Positions 36,060 through 46,016 are shown, counted from the stretch's first letter. The stretch is DNA of 64,000 bases from Cellulomonas sp. Leaf334 (GCF_001424195.1 NZ_LMOO01000005.1:361646-425645); one strand, 5' to 3'. Numbers and translations: made by a program. Notes: generated by a model not told the origin, from the letters alone.

Positions 36060-37033
36060 CCCCACCGGACCCGGCGAGCCGGCCGGGCCGGCTGGGTGTG
36101 GGCGTGGTCGGCTCGGGCCGGGTCGGCGCGGTCCTCGGCAGTGCGCTGCGCGCCGCGGGCCACCCGGTGGTGGCGGTCTCGGCCATCTCGGAGGCGTCCC
36201 GCGAGCGCGCGGCGACGCTGCTCCCGGGGGTCCCCGTGCTGGACATCCCCGAGGTCGTCCGGCGGTCCGAGCTCGTGCTCCTCACGGTCCCGGACGACGC
36301 GCTGGCGGACCTGGTGCGCGGGCTCGCGGACCTGGGTGCGTGGCAGGTGGGCCAGATCGTCGTGCACACGTCGGGGCGGTTCGGGGTGGACGTGCTGGCG
36401 CCGGCGCGTGCGGCGGGGGTCATCCCGCTGGCGCTGCACCCGGCGATGACGTTCACGGGCACGTCGCTGGACCTGGCGCGGCTGGTCGGCTGCTCGTTCG
36501 CGGTGACCGCCCCGGCGCCGGTCCTGCCGATCGGGCAGGCGCTCGTCGTGGAGATCGGCGGGGAGCCGGTGGTGCTGGCGGAGGAGGCGCGCGGGCTGTA
36601 CCACGCGGCCCTCGCGCACGGCGCGAACCACCTGGTCGTCCTCGTCGCGCAGGCTGCGCAGGCGCTGGCGGCGGCGGGCGTCGCCGATCCGGGTCGCATG
36701 CTCGGTCCGTTGCTGGAGGCGGCGCTCGACGGTGCGCTGCGCGCGGAGTCGGCGGGCGGGTCGGGAGCGATCGCGGCGCTGACCGGTCCGGTGCGCCGCG
36801 GGGACGCCGGGACGGTCCGGGAGCACGGTGTGGCGCTCACCACGTTCGCCGCATCCACGGGAGCGGTGGACGTCGTCGCGGGATACCGTGCCCTGGCGCG
36901 CTCGGCGACCGGGCGGGCGTTGGCGGCCGGCCTGATCTCCCCGGCCGCCGCGCAGGAGCTGCTGGACGGCATCACCGAGGATGCCGGGGCGTTGCAGGTG
37001 GAGGACGGGCCGGACCCGCAGGAGGACGAATGA
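36056..37033 (+). CDS. Rossmann-fold DUF2520 protein, possible ketopantoate reductase substitute
   Basis: The 325-residue protein has an N-terminal NAD(P)-binding motif GVGVVGSGRVGAVLGSALRAAGH and the C-terminal helical DUF2520 domain (LYHAALAHGANHLVVLVAQAAQAL). The fold is of the 6-phosphogluconate dehydrogenase/PanE superfamily. It overlaps panC by four bases (ATGA) and no panE lies in this operon, so a ketopantoate-reductase-like or related reductive role is an attractive inference. The GTG start overlaps the upstream PH gene. Confidence 0.82.
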   Translation: MTPPDPASRPGRLGVGVVGSGRVGAVLGSALRAAGHPVVAVSAISEASRERAATLLPGVPVLDIPEVVRRSELVLLTVPDDALADLVRGLADLGAWQVGQIVVHTSGRFGVDVLAPARAAGVIPLALHPAMTFTGTSLDLARLVGCSFAVTAPAPVLPIGQALVVEIGGEPVVLAEEARGLYHAALAHGANHLVVLVAQAAQALAAAGVADPGRMLGPLLEAALDGALRAESAGGSGAIAALTGPVRRGDAGTVREHGVALTTFAASTGAVDVVAGYRALARSATGRALAAGLISPAAAQELLDGITEDAGALQVEDGPDPQEDE

Positions 37034-37935
37034 CCACGCAGACCCACACGCCCACGCTCGTGCACACGCGCGAGGCGCTCGCGGCGGCTCTCGCGGTGCA
37101 GGACGTGCAGGCCGTGCCGCGGACCGAGGGGTACGCGGGGACGGCGCACTCCGCCCGCCCGCACCGGCGCGCGGTCGTGATGACGATGGGTGCGCTGCAT
37201 GCCGGGCACCTGTCGCTGGTCGCGCGGGCGCGGGAGCTCGCCGACGCTGTCGTCGTGACGATCTTCGTCAACCCGCTGCAGTTCGCGCCGTCCGAGGACC
37301 TCGCGCGGTACCCGCGTGACCTGCAGCGGGACCTCGCGCTGCTGTCCGGGCCGGGCCTGCTGGGTCCGGACGACATCGTCTTCGCCCCCGGGCCGGAGGT
37401 CGTCTACCCGGACGGGGACCCGGTCGTGCGCGTGAGCGCGGGGGACATCGGGGACGTGCTCGAAGGGGTCAGCCGCCCGGGCCACCTCGACGGTGTCCTC
37501 ACGGTCGTGCTCAAGCTCCTGCACCTGACGCGCCCGGGGGTCGCCCTGTTCGGTGCGAAGGACGCACAGCAGCTCGCGGCGGTGCGCCGGATGGTCCGCG
37601 ACCTCGACGTGCCCGTCGTGGTCGAGGCCGCGCCGATCGTCCGCGACGCGGACGGGATCGCCTTGTCGAGCCGCAACGCCTACCTGAGCGACGACGAGCG
37701 TCGCCGGGCGCTCGGGCTCTCGCGCGCCCTGCTCGCCCGGGGCAGCGCCGACGAGATCCGCACGACCGCCCGGACCGCGCTCGCCGGGACGGACGTCGAC
37801 TACGTCGCGCTGGTCGACCCAGTGACCTTCGCGGAGGTGCCCGCGGAGTTCGTCGGCGAGGCCCTGCTGCTGGTCGCGGCGACCGTCGGGACGACCCGGC
37901 TCATCGACAACGGGCTCGTGGAGGTGGGCGCGTGA
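37030..37935 (+). CDS. panC: Pantothenate synthetase
   Basis: PanC condenses pantoate and beta-alanine using ATP. The 301-residue protein has [14 protein letters not shown] (nucleotide-binding HxGH), [33 protein letters not shown] and [10 protein letters not shown] roughly 20-residue insertion precedes the first motif. The gene overlaps both neighbours (DUF2520 gene and panD) by four bases. Confidence 0.95.
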   Translation: MTTQTHTPTLVHTREALAAALAVQDVQAVPRTEGYAGTAHSARPHRRAVVMTMGALHAGHLSLVARARELADAVVVTIFVNPLQFAPSEDLARYPRDLQRDLALLSGPGLLGPDDIVFAPGPEVVYPDGDPVVRVSAGDIGDVLEGVSRPGHLDGVLTVVLKLLHLTRPGVALFGAKDAQQLAAVRRMVRDLDVPVVVEAAPIVRDADGIALSSRNAYLSDDERRRALGLSRALLARGSADEIRTTARTALAGTDVDYVALVDPVTFAEVPAEFVGEALLLVAATVGTTRLIDNGLVEVGA

Positions 37936-38390
37936 CGGCGTCTTCGAGGAGCACACTCCTCCGCACGATGATGACCGGCAAGATCCACCGCGCGACCGTG
38001 ACCCAGGCGGACCTGCACTACGTCGGCTCGATCACGGTCGACGCGGACCTGCTCGCCGCGGCGGACGTGCTGCCCGGTCAGCAGGTCGACGTCGTCGACG
38101 TCACGAACGGCGCTCGCCTGACCACGTACGCCATCGCGGGGGAGCCGGGGTCGGGGCAGGTCTGCATCAACGGCGCCGCCGCGCACCTGGTGCACCCGGG
38201 GGACGTCGTCATCCTCATCGCGTACGGCCAGCTGTCCGACGCGGAGTCCCGCACCTACGAGCCGCACGTCGTCCTCGTGGACGGCGCCAACCGGATCGTG
38301 TCGGTCGGGGACGACCCCGGTCAGGTGCCCGACGGGTGGTCGGGGCTGCAGGCGAGCGGGATCCCGTTCGCCGCAGGTCGCGCCACGTGA
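37932..38390 (+). CDS. panD: Aspartate 1-decarboxylase precursor
   Basis: PanD makes beta-alanine for PanC. It is a pyruvoyl enzyme that self-cleaves between Gly and Ser in HYVGSITVD; the mature alpha chain begins at that Ser. Other motifs are [10 protein letters not shown] and [10 protein letters not shown]. The 152-residue length includes a short N-terminal extension (GTG 37932 versus internal ATG 37968 or 37971, which would match the usual [12 protein letters not shown] start). The stop overlaps the nadB GTG. Confidence 0.95.
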   Translation: MTASSRSTLLRTMMTGKIHRATVTQADLHYVGSITVDADLLAAADVLPGQQVDVVDVTNGARLTTYAIAGEPGSGQVCINGAAAHLVHPGDVVILIAYGQLSDAESRTYEPHVVLVDGANRIVSVGDDPGQVPDGWSGLQASGIPFAAGRAT

Positions 38391-40081
38391 CCCGGCTCGC
38401 GACGCGACTGGCGGCTCCGGAACCGGGCTGGACGGTCGAGGCCGACGCGGTCGTCGTCGGCTCCGGCATCGCCGGCCTGACCGCGGCGCTCGAGCTGCGC
38501 ACCCGCGTGCCCCGGGTGCTGCTGGTGACGAAGGACATCCTCGCGTCGGGGTCGACCGTGTGGGCGCAAGGGGGCATCGCGGCCGCGCTGGACCCGTCGG
38601 ACTCGCCCGCCGCGCACCTGCAGGACACCCTGGTCGCCGGGGCGGGCCTGTGCGACCCGCGCGCGGTCGAGGTGCTGGTCACCGAGGGTCCGCGGCGCGT
38701 CCGCGAGCTGGTCGCACGCGGCGCCGTGTTCGACACGACCGCCGACGGCAGCATCTCGCTCACCCGTGAGGGTGGGCACCACGCCGACCGCATCGCGCAC
38801 GCGGGCGGGGACGCGACGGGGGCGGAGATCTCCCGCGCGCTCGTCGCGCAGATCGAGGCGGTCCGCGACGACCCGGGCATCGAGGTCATCGAGCACGCGC
38901 TCGTCCTCGACGTGCTCACCGGTCCGCCGGGACCGGACGGCCGGCCCGGGCGCGCGTGCGGGGTGACGCTGCACGTGATCGGCGAGGGGCAGCGCGACGG
39001 TGTCGGTGCCGCCCTGGGCCGCGCGGTCGTGCTCGCGACGGGTGGCATCGGTCAGGTCTACCGCTCGTCGACCAACCCCGCGCAGGCGACCGGCGACGGG
39101 ATCGCCGCCGCCCTGCGCGCCGGGGCGGTTCTGGGGGACGTCGAGTTCGTGCAGTTCCACCCGACGGTGCTGTGGCTCGGCTCGGGCGTGAAGGGACAGC
39201 TGACGCTGGTGTCCGAGGCGGTGCGCGGGGAGGGTGCGCTGCTGCTGGACACCGACGGCGTGCGGTTCATGCCGGACGTGCACCCGATGGCCGAGCTGGC
39301 GCCGCGGGACGTGGTCGCGCACGCGATCGTCCGGCGGATGAGCGAGACCGGCTCCGACCACGTCTGGCTCGACGCGCGGCACCTCGGTGACGACTTCCTG
39401 CGGTCGCGGTTCCCGACGATCAACGACCGGCTGCTGGAGCACGGCATCGACCTGACGACCGACCTGGTCCCCGTCGCGCCCGCGCAGCACTACCACTCGG
39501 GCGGCGTGGTCACGGACCTCGTCGGCCGCACGAGCCTGCCCGGCCTGTACGCGGTGGGGGAGACGGCGTGCACGGGTGTGCACGGCGCCAACCGGCTCGC
39601 GTCGAACTCGCTCCTCGAGGGGCTCGTGTTCGCCACCCGCGCCGCCCGGCACATCGCCGCGCAGGTGCAGCAGGGTGCGCTGCGTCCGCTCGAGCCCCTG
39701 GCGCGACCCGGCGACGAGGCCCTGGTCGCCGCCGCGTCGCGCGCCCGGGTGCAGCGCATCGCGTCGGACGGTCCCGGCCCGCTGCGCTCCGGCGACGGGC
39801 TGCGCCGGGCCGTGGCCGCGCTCGCGGCGGTGCCGACGGACGCGCACCTGCGCACCGACGAGGGCCGGCGACTGGCCGCCCCGCAGGTGGCCGAGTGGGA
39901 GACGACGAACGTGCACCAGGTGGCGACCGTCCTGACGGCTGCCGCGCTGGAGCGCGAAGAGAGCCGCGGCGGGCACGCGCGCAGCGACTTCCCGACGACC
40001 GAGCCGTCGTGGCGGGTGCGTCTGGAGCTGTCGCTGGGCGTCGACGGGACCCTGGTCTCCCGGCGGTCGTCGCTGTCCTGA
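38387..40081 (+). CDS. nadB: L-aspartate oxidase
   Basis: NadB oxidises aspartate to iminoaspartate, the first step of de novo NAD synthesis. The 564-residue flavoprotein has [16 protein letters not shown], the FAD motif [15 protein letters not shown], and [15 protein letters not shown] with the substrate-binding HxH region. The GTG overlaps panD, so nadB ends the cofactor operon. nadA is not in the window, and nadC lies 5 kb away beyond the xylanase gene. A weak hairpin GTCCTG/CAGGAC overlaps the stop. Confidence 0.95.
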   Translation: MTRLATRLAAPEPGWTVEADAVVVGSGIAGLTAALELRTRVPRVLLVTKDILASGSTVWAQGGIAAALDPSDSPAAHLQDTLVAGAGLCDPRAVEVLVTEGPRRVRELVARGAVFDTTADGSISLTREGGHHADRIAHAGGDATGAEISRALVAQIEAVRDDPGIEVIEHALVLDVLTGPPGPDGRPGRACGVTLHVIGEGQRDGVGAALGRAVVLATGGIGQVYRSSTNPAQATGDGIAAALRAGAVLGDVEFVQFHPTVLWLGSGVKGQLTLVSEAVRGEGALLLDTDGVRFMPDVHPMAELAPRDVVAHAIVRRMSETGSDHVWLDARHLGDDFLRSRFPTINDRLLEHGIDLTTDLVPVAPAQHYHSGGVVTDLVGRTSLPGLYAVGETACTGVHGANRLASNSLLEGLVFATRAARHIAAQVQQGALRPLEPLARPGDEALVAAASRARVQRIASDGPGPLRSGDGLRRAVAALAAVPTDAHLRTDEGRRLAAPQVAEWETTNVHQVATVLTAAALEREESRGGHARSDFPTTEPSWRVRLELSLGVDGTLVSRRSSLS

Positions 40082-40146
40082 GCGGGCAGGACGTCACCCG
40101 CAGGCGTGAATTCCGACACTATCGGCATAACGATCGATACCAGTAG

Positions 40147-40159
40147 ATAGTTTCGATAC
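40147..40159 (+). promoter_or_regulatory. Candidate operator 1 of the xylanase gene
   Basis: ATAGTTTCGATAC is 11 of 13 identical to operator 2 (read on the opposite strand). The surrounding 40105-40170 stretch is markedly AT-richer than the window. Confidence 0.45.
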
Positions 40160-40247
40160 CTCCAGCACTGGTCTCCCGTGCGTGCGCTGCTTACCCTCTG
40201 CAAAGGATCGCCCGAAACAGGGCAGACGTCTGCGCAAAGGAGCGTCG

Positions 40248-43200
40248 ATGAGACACGCACGATCGCCACGTAATCGTTTCGAAACTATCGGGGTGGCGCT
40301 GGCCACCGCCCTCGCGCTCGCGGCAGTCCCGGCCGCCGTGGTCACCACCGGCACGGCGGCACTCGCGGCCGACACCACGCTGGTGTCCACGGACTTCACG
40401 GACGGCACGCTGGGCGGCTGGACGCAGAGCGGGGGCCCGACGCTGTCGTTCGTCGACGTGGACGGCAACCCCGCGCTGCAGGTGGCCAACCGGACCGAGG
40501 ACTTCGACGGCATCCAGACGCCCGCCGGGCTGTTCGAGGACGTCGAGCCCGGCACCGTCCTCACGCTGTCGATGCGGGCGCGGCTCGCTCCGGAGACGGT
40601 CGGTTCGGCCGGGGTGCGCCTCGTCGTGAAGCCCGCCTACGGGTGGGTCGGGAACACCACGATGACCGCCGACGCCTGGTCCACCGTCACCGGCACGTAC
40701 ACCGTGCCGGCCGACGCCGACCCCGCCATGTTGCAGGTCTACCTCGGCACGGGCGCGCTCGACGCCCCGTACACCTACCTCGTCGACGACATCACGATCA
40801 CGGCGCCCGCCGCGACCCCGTCCGTCGAGACGATCGTCTCGACCGACTTCACGGACGGCACGTACAGCGACTGGGCGGCCAGCGGCGGCGCGACGCTGTC
40901 GGTGGTCGACGTCGAGGGCAACCCCGCCCTCCAGGTGGCGAACCGCACCGAGGACTTCGACGGCATCCAGACCGCCGCCGGCCTCTTCGCCGACGTCGCG
41001 CCCGGCACCGAGCTGACGCTGTCGATGCGGGCGCGCCTCGCTCCGGAGACGGTCGGCTCTGCCGGGGTGCGCCTCGTCGTGAAGCCCGCCTACGCCTGGG
41101 TGGGCAACACCACGATGACCGCCGACGCGTGGACCACCGTGACCGGCACGTACACCGTGCCCGCCGACGCCGACCCCACCGCGCTGCAGGTCTACCTCGG
41201 CACGGGCGCGCTCGACGGCCCGTACACCTACCTCGTCGACGACCTCACGATCACGGCCCCGGCCGGTGGCGAGGAGCCGGAGACCCCGGACGTCCTGCCC
41301 GGTGGCGCCCTCAACCCCACGACCACCCCGGTCAGCGCTGCGCAGGGCACCGGGAACCGGTCCGCCCTGACGTTCGACGACGGCCCCAACGGCGCCGACA
41401 CCACCGAGCTGCTGGACTTCCTGGCGGCCAAGGACCTCCAGGCCACGTTCTGCGTCATCGGCCAGAACGTCCAGGCGAGCGGTGGCGCGGACATCCTCAA
41501 GCGGATCGTCGCCGACGGTCACACCCTGTGCAACCACGGCACGTCCTACGACGTGCTCGACGGCACGCAGGCCGAGGTCGAGCAGGACCTGGCCGACAAC
41601 CTGACGATCATCCGCACCGCGCTCGGCAACCCGTCGGCACAGGTGCCGTTCTTCCGCGCGGCCAACGGCGTGTGGACGACGGCCAACCAGAACGCGGCCG
41701 TCGCGCTCGGCATGCAGCCGCTCGCGGTGGTCAACACGATCTCCGACTGGGAGACCCAGGACGAGGCCACGCTCACCGCCAACCTGCGCACGGCCATGAA
41801 GTCCGGCGAGGTCGTGCTGATGCACGACGGCGGCGGCTCGCGGGCCGGCACCGTCGCGGCGGCGAAGACCGTCATCCAGGAGCGTCTCGACGAGGGGTGG
41901 ACGTTCACGCTGCCCGCCGTCACGCTCGCGCCGAGCCAGCCTCCGGGCACCGCGGTGATCAGCGCCGACTTCGAGGACGGGCTGCAGGGCTGGGTCCCCC
42001 GGGCGACCGACACCGGCCAGGGCACGCTCGCCGTCACCGACGAGCTCGCCCACGGCGGCGCGCAGTCGGCGCTGCTGACCGAGCGGACCTCGCAGGGGCA
42101 CGGCATCGGCTTCGACGCCACGGGGGTGCTCATCCCGGGCACCAGCTACGAGTACTCGGCCTGGGTGCGGTTCGCGCCCGGCCAGACCGCCGAGGACATC
42201 TGGCTGAGCCTGGCCCGGACGGTCGGCACCAGCACGTCCTACGACACGCTCAAGCAGTTCACGGGCATCTCGAACAGCGAGTGGACGGAGGTCACCGGCA
42301 CGTTCCAGATGGCCGCGGCCGACTCGGCGCTGCTGTACTTCGAGACGCCGTGGGAGAACGGGGACCCGGGCAACACCTCGGACTTCCTCGTCGACGACGT
42401 CGTGGTCACGGTCCAGGACCCGCTGCAGGTGCAGGACCTGGCGCCGATCAAGGACTCGGTCGACTTCCCGGTGGGCGCGGCGATCGACAGCCGTGAGCAG
42501 ACCGGTGCGCAGTCGGAGCTCCTGCTCCGGCACTTCGACCAGGTCACGTCCGAGAACTACATGAAGCCGGAGGCCTGGTACGACGCCGAGGGCACCTTCA
42601 CGCCGCACCCCGAGGCCGACGCGATCATGCAGTACGCGCAGGACAACGGGATCGACGTGTACGGGCACACGCTCGCCTGGCACAGCCAGACGCCGGCCTG
42701 GTTCTTCCAGGACGAGGCGGGGGTCGCGCTCACGACGAGCGAGGCCGACCAGCAGGTGCTCAAGGACCGGCTGCGGACGCACATCTTCGACGTCGCCGAG
42801 TACCTCAGCGACACCTACGGGGCGTTCGGCAGCGACACCAACCCGTTGACCGCGTTCGACGTGGTCAACGAGGTGGTCAGCGACAGCGGCGAGTTCGCCG
42901 ACGGGCTCCGTCGCAGCGAGTGGTACCGGATCCTGGGCGAGGAGTTCATCGACCTGGCGTTCCAGTACGCGGACGAGTCGTTCAACGACGAGTTCGCCGC
43001 CGCGGGCGCCGACCGTCCGATCACGCTGTTCATCAACGACTACAACACCGAGCAGGGCGGCAAGCAGGTCCGCCTGCATGCCCTCGTCGAGCGTCTGCTC
43101 GAGCGCGGTGTGCCGGTCGACGGCGTGGGCCACCAGTTCCACGTCAGCCTCGCGATGCCGGTGTCCGCGCTGGAGACGGCCATCACCGCGTTCAACGACC

Positions 43201-45029
43201 TGCCGGTGGTGCAGGCGGTCACCGAGCTCGACGTCACCACCGGCACCCCGGTGACCGACGGGAAGCTCGTCGAGCAGGGCTACTACTACCGCGACGCGTT
43301 CCGGGTCTTCCGTGCGCACGCCGAGAGCCTGTTCTCGGTCACGGTGTGGGGCCTGACCGACGGCCGCAGCTGGCGCAGCGACTCCGGCGCACCGCTCGTC
43401 TTCGACGACCTCCTGCAGGCGAAGCCCGCGTACCACGGCATCGTCGACGGGGAGCTGCCGGCCCGGCAGCGCGCGGCGAACGTCTTCGCCGAGGACGTGC
43501 CGCTGTCCGACGAGACCTCCGACGTCCGGTGGGCGCAGCTGCCGCTGAACGTCATCGACGACTCGACCGCGTTCCAGCTCCGCTGGGCGCCCGACAACCT
43601 GACGGCGTACGTCACGGTGGACGACACGTCCGTGCAGGCGACCGACGGGATCGAGATCGCCTACGCGGGCCAGACCGTCACGTTCGGCCGGGACGGCTCG
43701 GGCGACGTCGACGGCGTGGTCACGGAGCGGGACGGCGGCTACGACGCCGTCGTCAAGCTCCCGCTCGCCACCCCGGTCGCGGAGGGCGGCACGGTGCCGT
43801 TCGACCTCCGGGTGACGGACGGTGCCGGCACGGTCGCGTGGAACACCCCGGGCGCCACGGGCACGCTCACTCTCGTCGAGCCGCTGTCGTACGCCGAGGT
43901 GGGTTCCGTGGAGACGGCACCCGCGATCGACGGCGAGGAGGACGCCTCCTGGGCCGACGCCACGTCCGTCCGGACCGACAAGCAGACCAACGGCACCGGC
44001 GGCGCGACCGCGGAGTTCCGCACCGTCTGGAAGGACAACACGCTGTTCGTGCTCGCCGAGGTCACCGACCCCGTCGTGGACGTCTCGGGCTCCGACCCGT
44101 GGATCCAGGACTCCGTCGAGATCTACGTGGACGCGGGCAACTACAAGAACGGGTCCTACCGGTACGACGACACGCAGATCCGGATCAGCGCGACCAACGT
44201 GGTCTCGTTCGGCACGGGCGACGAGGCGTTCCAGCAGAACCGGCTGGTCAGCGCCACGCGGCTCACCGACACCGGCTACGTGGTGGAGGCCTCGATCAGC
44301 CTGCTCGAGGACGGTGGGGCGGGCAGCTTCCACGGTGTGGACTTCCAGGTGAACGACGCCAGTGGCGGCGCGCGCACCTCGATCCACAACTGGGCCGACC
44401 CGACCGGCGCCGGCTACCAGAGCACCGCCCGCTGGGGCGTCCTGCAGCTGGTGGAGACGGAGGCCGAGCTCCCGTCGTCGACCACGACGCTCGCGGCCTC
44501 GCCGTCGAGCCAGGTGTTCGGCGCGTCGAAGCGGGTCACGCTCACGGCGACGGTCACGTCCGACGTGGCCGTGGCCGGGCCGGTGGAGTTCGTGGCCGGG
44601 GAGACCGTGCTCGGCACGGCGACCCTGCGGGGTGGCACGGCGACCCTGCGGCTGCCGGCGTCCACGCCGGCCGGCAGCTACGACGTCGTCGCCCGGTACG
44701 CCGGGGACGACACCGTGACCGGCTCGGAGTCGGCGGCGGTGACCGTCGTGGTGAAGAAGGTTTCCACGACGACCGGGCTCACCGTCACGCCGGGGTTCTT
44801 GTTCATCCCGTCGTTCGCGGTGGTCACGGTCGCCACGGACAACGGGAAGGTCCCGTCGGGCACGGTCGAGATCCGTGAGGGCACCAAGGTGGTCAAGCGG
44901 CTCAGCGTGGTGCTCGGCATCGCGATCGGGACCGTCCCGTCGGGCAAGCACACGTACACGGCGACGTTCGTCCCGAACGACACCGCCAACGTGAGCCCGA
45001 GCACGAGCGCACCGGTCAAGACGCGCTGA
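40248..45029 (+). CDS. Secreted multimodular endo-1,4-beta-xylanase (GH10) with CE4-like domain and several CBMs
   Basis: The 1593-residue enzyme has a signal peptide (cleavage near AALAA), two near-identical CBM22/CBM4_9-type modules (about 46-190 and 197-341), a polysaccharide deacetylase-like CE4 domain (about 370-565, Asp377/Asp378 in TFDDGPN, His430), a third CBM4_9-type module (about 570-725), a GH10 domain (about 735-1070; acid/base Glu875 in DVVNEVV, nucleophile Glu993 in VTELDVTT), two CBM9-like modules (one degenerate) and two Ig-like repeats. It should hydrolyse xylan outside the cell; the CE4 part could deacetylate it but lacks the second metal histidine. AAAGGAG precedes the ATG. 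It lies between nadB and nadC. Confidence 0.93.
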   Translation: MRHARSPRNRFETIGVALATALALAAVPAAVVTTGTAALAADTTLVSTDFTDGTLGGWTQSGGPTLSFVDVDGNPALQVANRTEDFDGIQTPAGLFEDVEPGTVLTLSMRARLAPETVGSAGVRLVVKPAYGWVGNTTMTADAWSTVTGTYTVPADADPAMLQVYLGTGALDAPYTYLVDDITITAPAATPSVETIVSTDFTDGTYSDWAASGGATLSVVDVEGNPALQVANRTEDFDGIQTAAGLFADVAPGTELTLSMRARLAPETVGSAGVRLVVKPAYAWVGNTTMTADAWTTVTGTYTVPADADPTALQVYLGTGALDGPYTYLVDDLTITAPAGGEEPETPDVLPGGALNPTTTPVSAAQGTGNRSALTFDDGPNGADTTELLDFLAAKDLQATFCVIGQNVQASGGADILKRIVADGHTLCNHGTSYDVLDGTQAEVEQDLADNLTIIRTALGNPSAQVPFFRAANGVWTTANQNAAVALGMQPLAVVNTISDWETQDEATLTANLRTAMKSGEVVLMHDGGGSRAGTVAAAKTVIQERLDEGWTFTLPAVTLAPSQPPGTAVISADFEDGLQGWVPRATDTGQGTLAVTDELAHGGAQSALLTERTSQGHGIGFDATGVLIPGTSYEYSAWVRFAPGQTAEDIWLSLARTVGTSTSYDTLKQFTGISNSEWTEVTGTFQMAAADSALLYFETPWENGDPGNTSDFLVDDVVVTVQDPLQVQDLAPIKDSVDFPVGAAIDSREQTGAQSELLLRHFDQVTSENYMKPEAWYDAEGTFTPHPEADAIMQYAQDNGIDVYGHTLAWHSQTPAWFFQDEAGVALTTSEADQQVLKDRLRTHIFDVAEYLSDTYGAFGSDTNPLTAFDVVNEVVSDSGEFADGLRRSEWYRILGEEFIDLAFQYADESFNDEFAAAGADRPITLFINDYNTEQGGKQVRLHALVERLLERGVPVDGVGHQFHVSLAMPVSALETAITAFNDLPVVQAVTELDVTTGTPVTDGKLVEQGYYYRDAFRVFRAHAESLFSVTVWGLTDGRSWRSDSGAPLVFDDLLQAKPAYHGIVDGELPARQRAANVFAEDVPLSDETSDVRWAQLPLNVIDDSTAFQLRWAPDNLTAYVTVDDTSVQATDGIEIAYAGQTVTFGRDGSGDVDGVVTERDGGYDAVVKLPLATPVAEGGTVPFDLRVTDGAGTVAWNTPGATGTLTLVEPLSYAEVGSVETAPAIDGEEDASWADATSVRTDKQTNGTGGATAEFRTVWKDNTLFVLAEVTDPVVDVSGSDPWIQDSVEIYVDAGNYKNGSYRYDDTQIRISATNVVSFGTGDEAFQQNRLVSATRLTDTGYVVEASISLLEDGGAGSFHGVDFQVNDASGGARTSIHNWADPTGAGYQSTARWGVLQLVETEAELPSSTTTLAASPSSQVFGASKRVTLTATVTSDVAVAGPVEFVAGETVLGTATLRGGTATLRLPASTPAGSYDVVARYAGDDTVTGSESAAVTVVVKKVSTTTGLTVTPGFLFIPSFAVVTVATDNGKVPSGTVEIREGTKVVKRLSVVLGIAIGTVPSGKHTYTATFVPNDTANVSPSTSAPVKTR
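40276..40290 (-). promoter_or_regulatory. Candidate operator 2, inside the start of the xylanase gene
   Basis: The perfect palindrome GTTTCGAAAC (40276-40285) extends on the minus strand to CGATAGTTTCGAAAC. It resembles LacI-family operators of actinobacterial xylan genes. It spans codons 10-15 of the signal peptide region. Confidence 0.45.
40383..41271 (+). repeat. Two tandem CBM modules with a 453-bp period
   Basis: Codons of the first module (from about 40383) and the second (from about 40836) encode long identical stretches such as NPALQVANRTEDFDGIQT and LAPETVGSAGVRLVVKPAY, which indicates a recent internal duplication or conversion. Confidence 0.9.
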
Positions 45030-45039
45030 CGGGTCGACC

Positions 45040-45070
45040 GAGGCCCGCGTCCCGGTCGGACGCGGGCCTC
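45040..45070 (+). terminator. Terminator hairpin after the xylanase gene
   Basis: A perfect 13-bp stem, GAGGCCCGCGTCC (45040-45052) with GGACGCGGGCCTC (45058-45070), and a five-base loop. No strong T-run follows. Confidence 0.85.
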
Positions 45071-45082
45071 CGTCGTGCCCGG

Positions 45083-45088
45083 TAGCGT
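45083..45088 (+). promoter_or_regulatory. -10 element for nadC, leaderless
   Basis: TAGCGT, six bases, GTG 45095. It gives nadC an independent promoter behind the terminator. Confidence 0.5.
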
Positions 45089-45094
45089 GACCGC

Positions 45095-45988
45095 GTGACC
45101 GTGCCGACGCCCGCCCTGGACCCCGCCTGGATCGCCCGCACGGTCGAGGTCGCCCTCGACGAGGACCTCGGCCCCGCACCGGGCCGGGACGTGACGACGC
45201 AGTCGACGATCTCGCCGCAGGCGGTCGGTGCGGCGGACCTCGTTGCTCGGCAGGACGGGGTCGTCGCGGGCCTGGTGGTCATCCCCGAGGTCGTCGGCCA
45301 GGTCGCCGCACGGCTCGGGTTGGCCGTCCCGTCCGTCGACCAGCGCGTCCCCGACGGCACCCGCGTGGCCCGCGGTGACGTGCTGGCCGTGCTGACCGGC
45401 CCCGTGCAGGTGCTCCTCGTCGCGGAGCGGACGCTGCTCAACCTCGCGTCGCGCGCGTCGGGCGTCGCCACCCACACCCGCCGCTGGGCCGACGCGCTGG
45501 AGGGTACGGGCGCGCTCGTCCTGGACACGCGCAAGACGACCCCGGGGCTGCGGGCGCTGGAGAAGTACGCGGTGCGCTGCGGCGGCGGGACCAACAAGCG
45601 CATGGGGCTGTACGACGTCGCGATGGTCAAGGACAACCACGTGGTCGCGGCGGGCTCGGTCTCGGCGGCCGTGGCGGCCGTCCGGACGAGATACCCCGAC
45701 GTGACGATCCAGGTCGAGGCGGACACGCTCCAGCAGGCGCTGGAGGCCGTCGCGGCGGGCGCGCGGTTCCTGCTGCTGGACAACATGCCGACGCCGCTGC
45801 TGACGGAGGTCGTCGCCGCGGTGCGGGCCGTCGACCCGGCGGTCGAGCTCGAGGCGACCGGCAACCTCACGCTCGACCGCGCGCGGGAGGTGGCGTCCAC
45901 GGGGGTCGACTACCTGTCGGTGGGCGGGCTCACGCACTCGTCGCCGATCCTCGACCTGGCGCTCGACCTGGAGCCCGTCGGCCGGTGA
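45095..45988 (+). CDS. nadC: Nicotinate-nucleotide pyrophosphorylase (quinolinate phosphoribosyltransferase)
   Basis: NadC turns quinolinate and PRPP into nicotinate mononucleotide. The 297-residue protein shows EDLGPAPGRDVT, LNLASRASGVATHTRRW, DTRKTTPGLRALEKYAVRCG (active-site basic residues), LYDVAMVKDNH and LEATGNLTLDRA. It is separated from nadB by the xylanase gene and appears to be transcribed from its own leaderless promoter. Confidence 0.95.
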   Translation: MTVPTPALDPAWIARTVEVALDEDLGPAPGRDVTTQSTISPQAVGAADLVARQDGVVAGLVVIPEVVGQVAARLGLAVPSVDQRVPDGTRVARGDVLAVLTGPVQVLLVAERTLLNLASRASGVATHTRRWADALEGTGALVLDTRKTTPGLRALEKYAVRCGGGTNKRMGLYDVAMVKDNHVVAAGSVSAAVAAVRTRYPDVTIQVEADTLQQALEAVAAGARFLLLDNMPTPLLTEVVAAVRAVDPAVELEATGNLTLDRAREVASTGVDYLSVGGLTHSSPILDLALDLEPVGR

Positions 45989-46016
45989 CGCGCCGAGAAA
46001 GCCCGTGACGCGCCGG

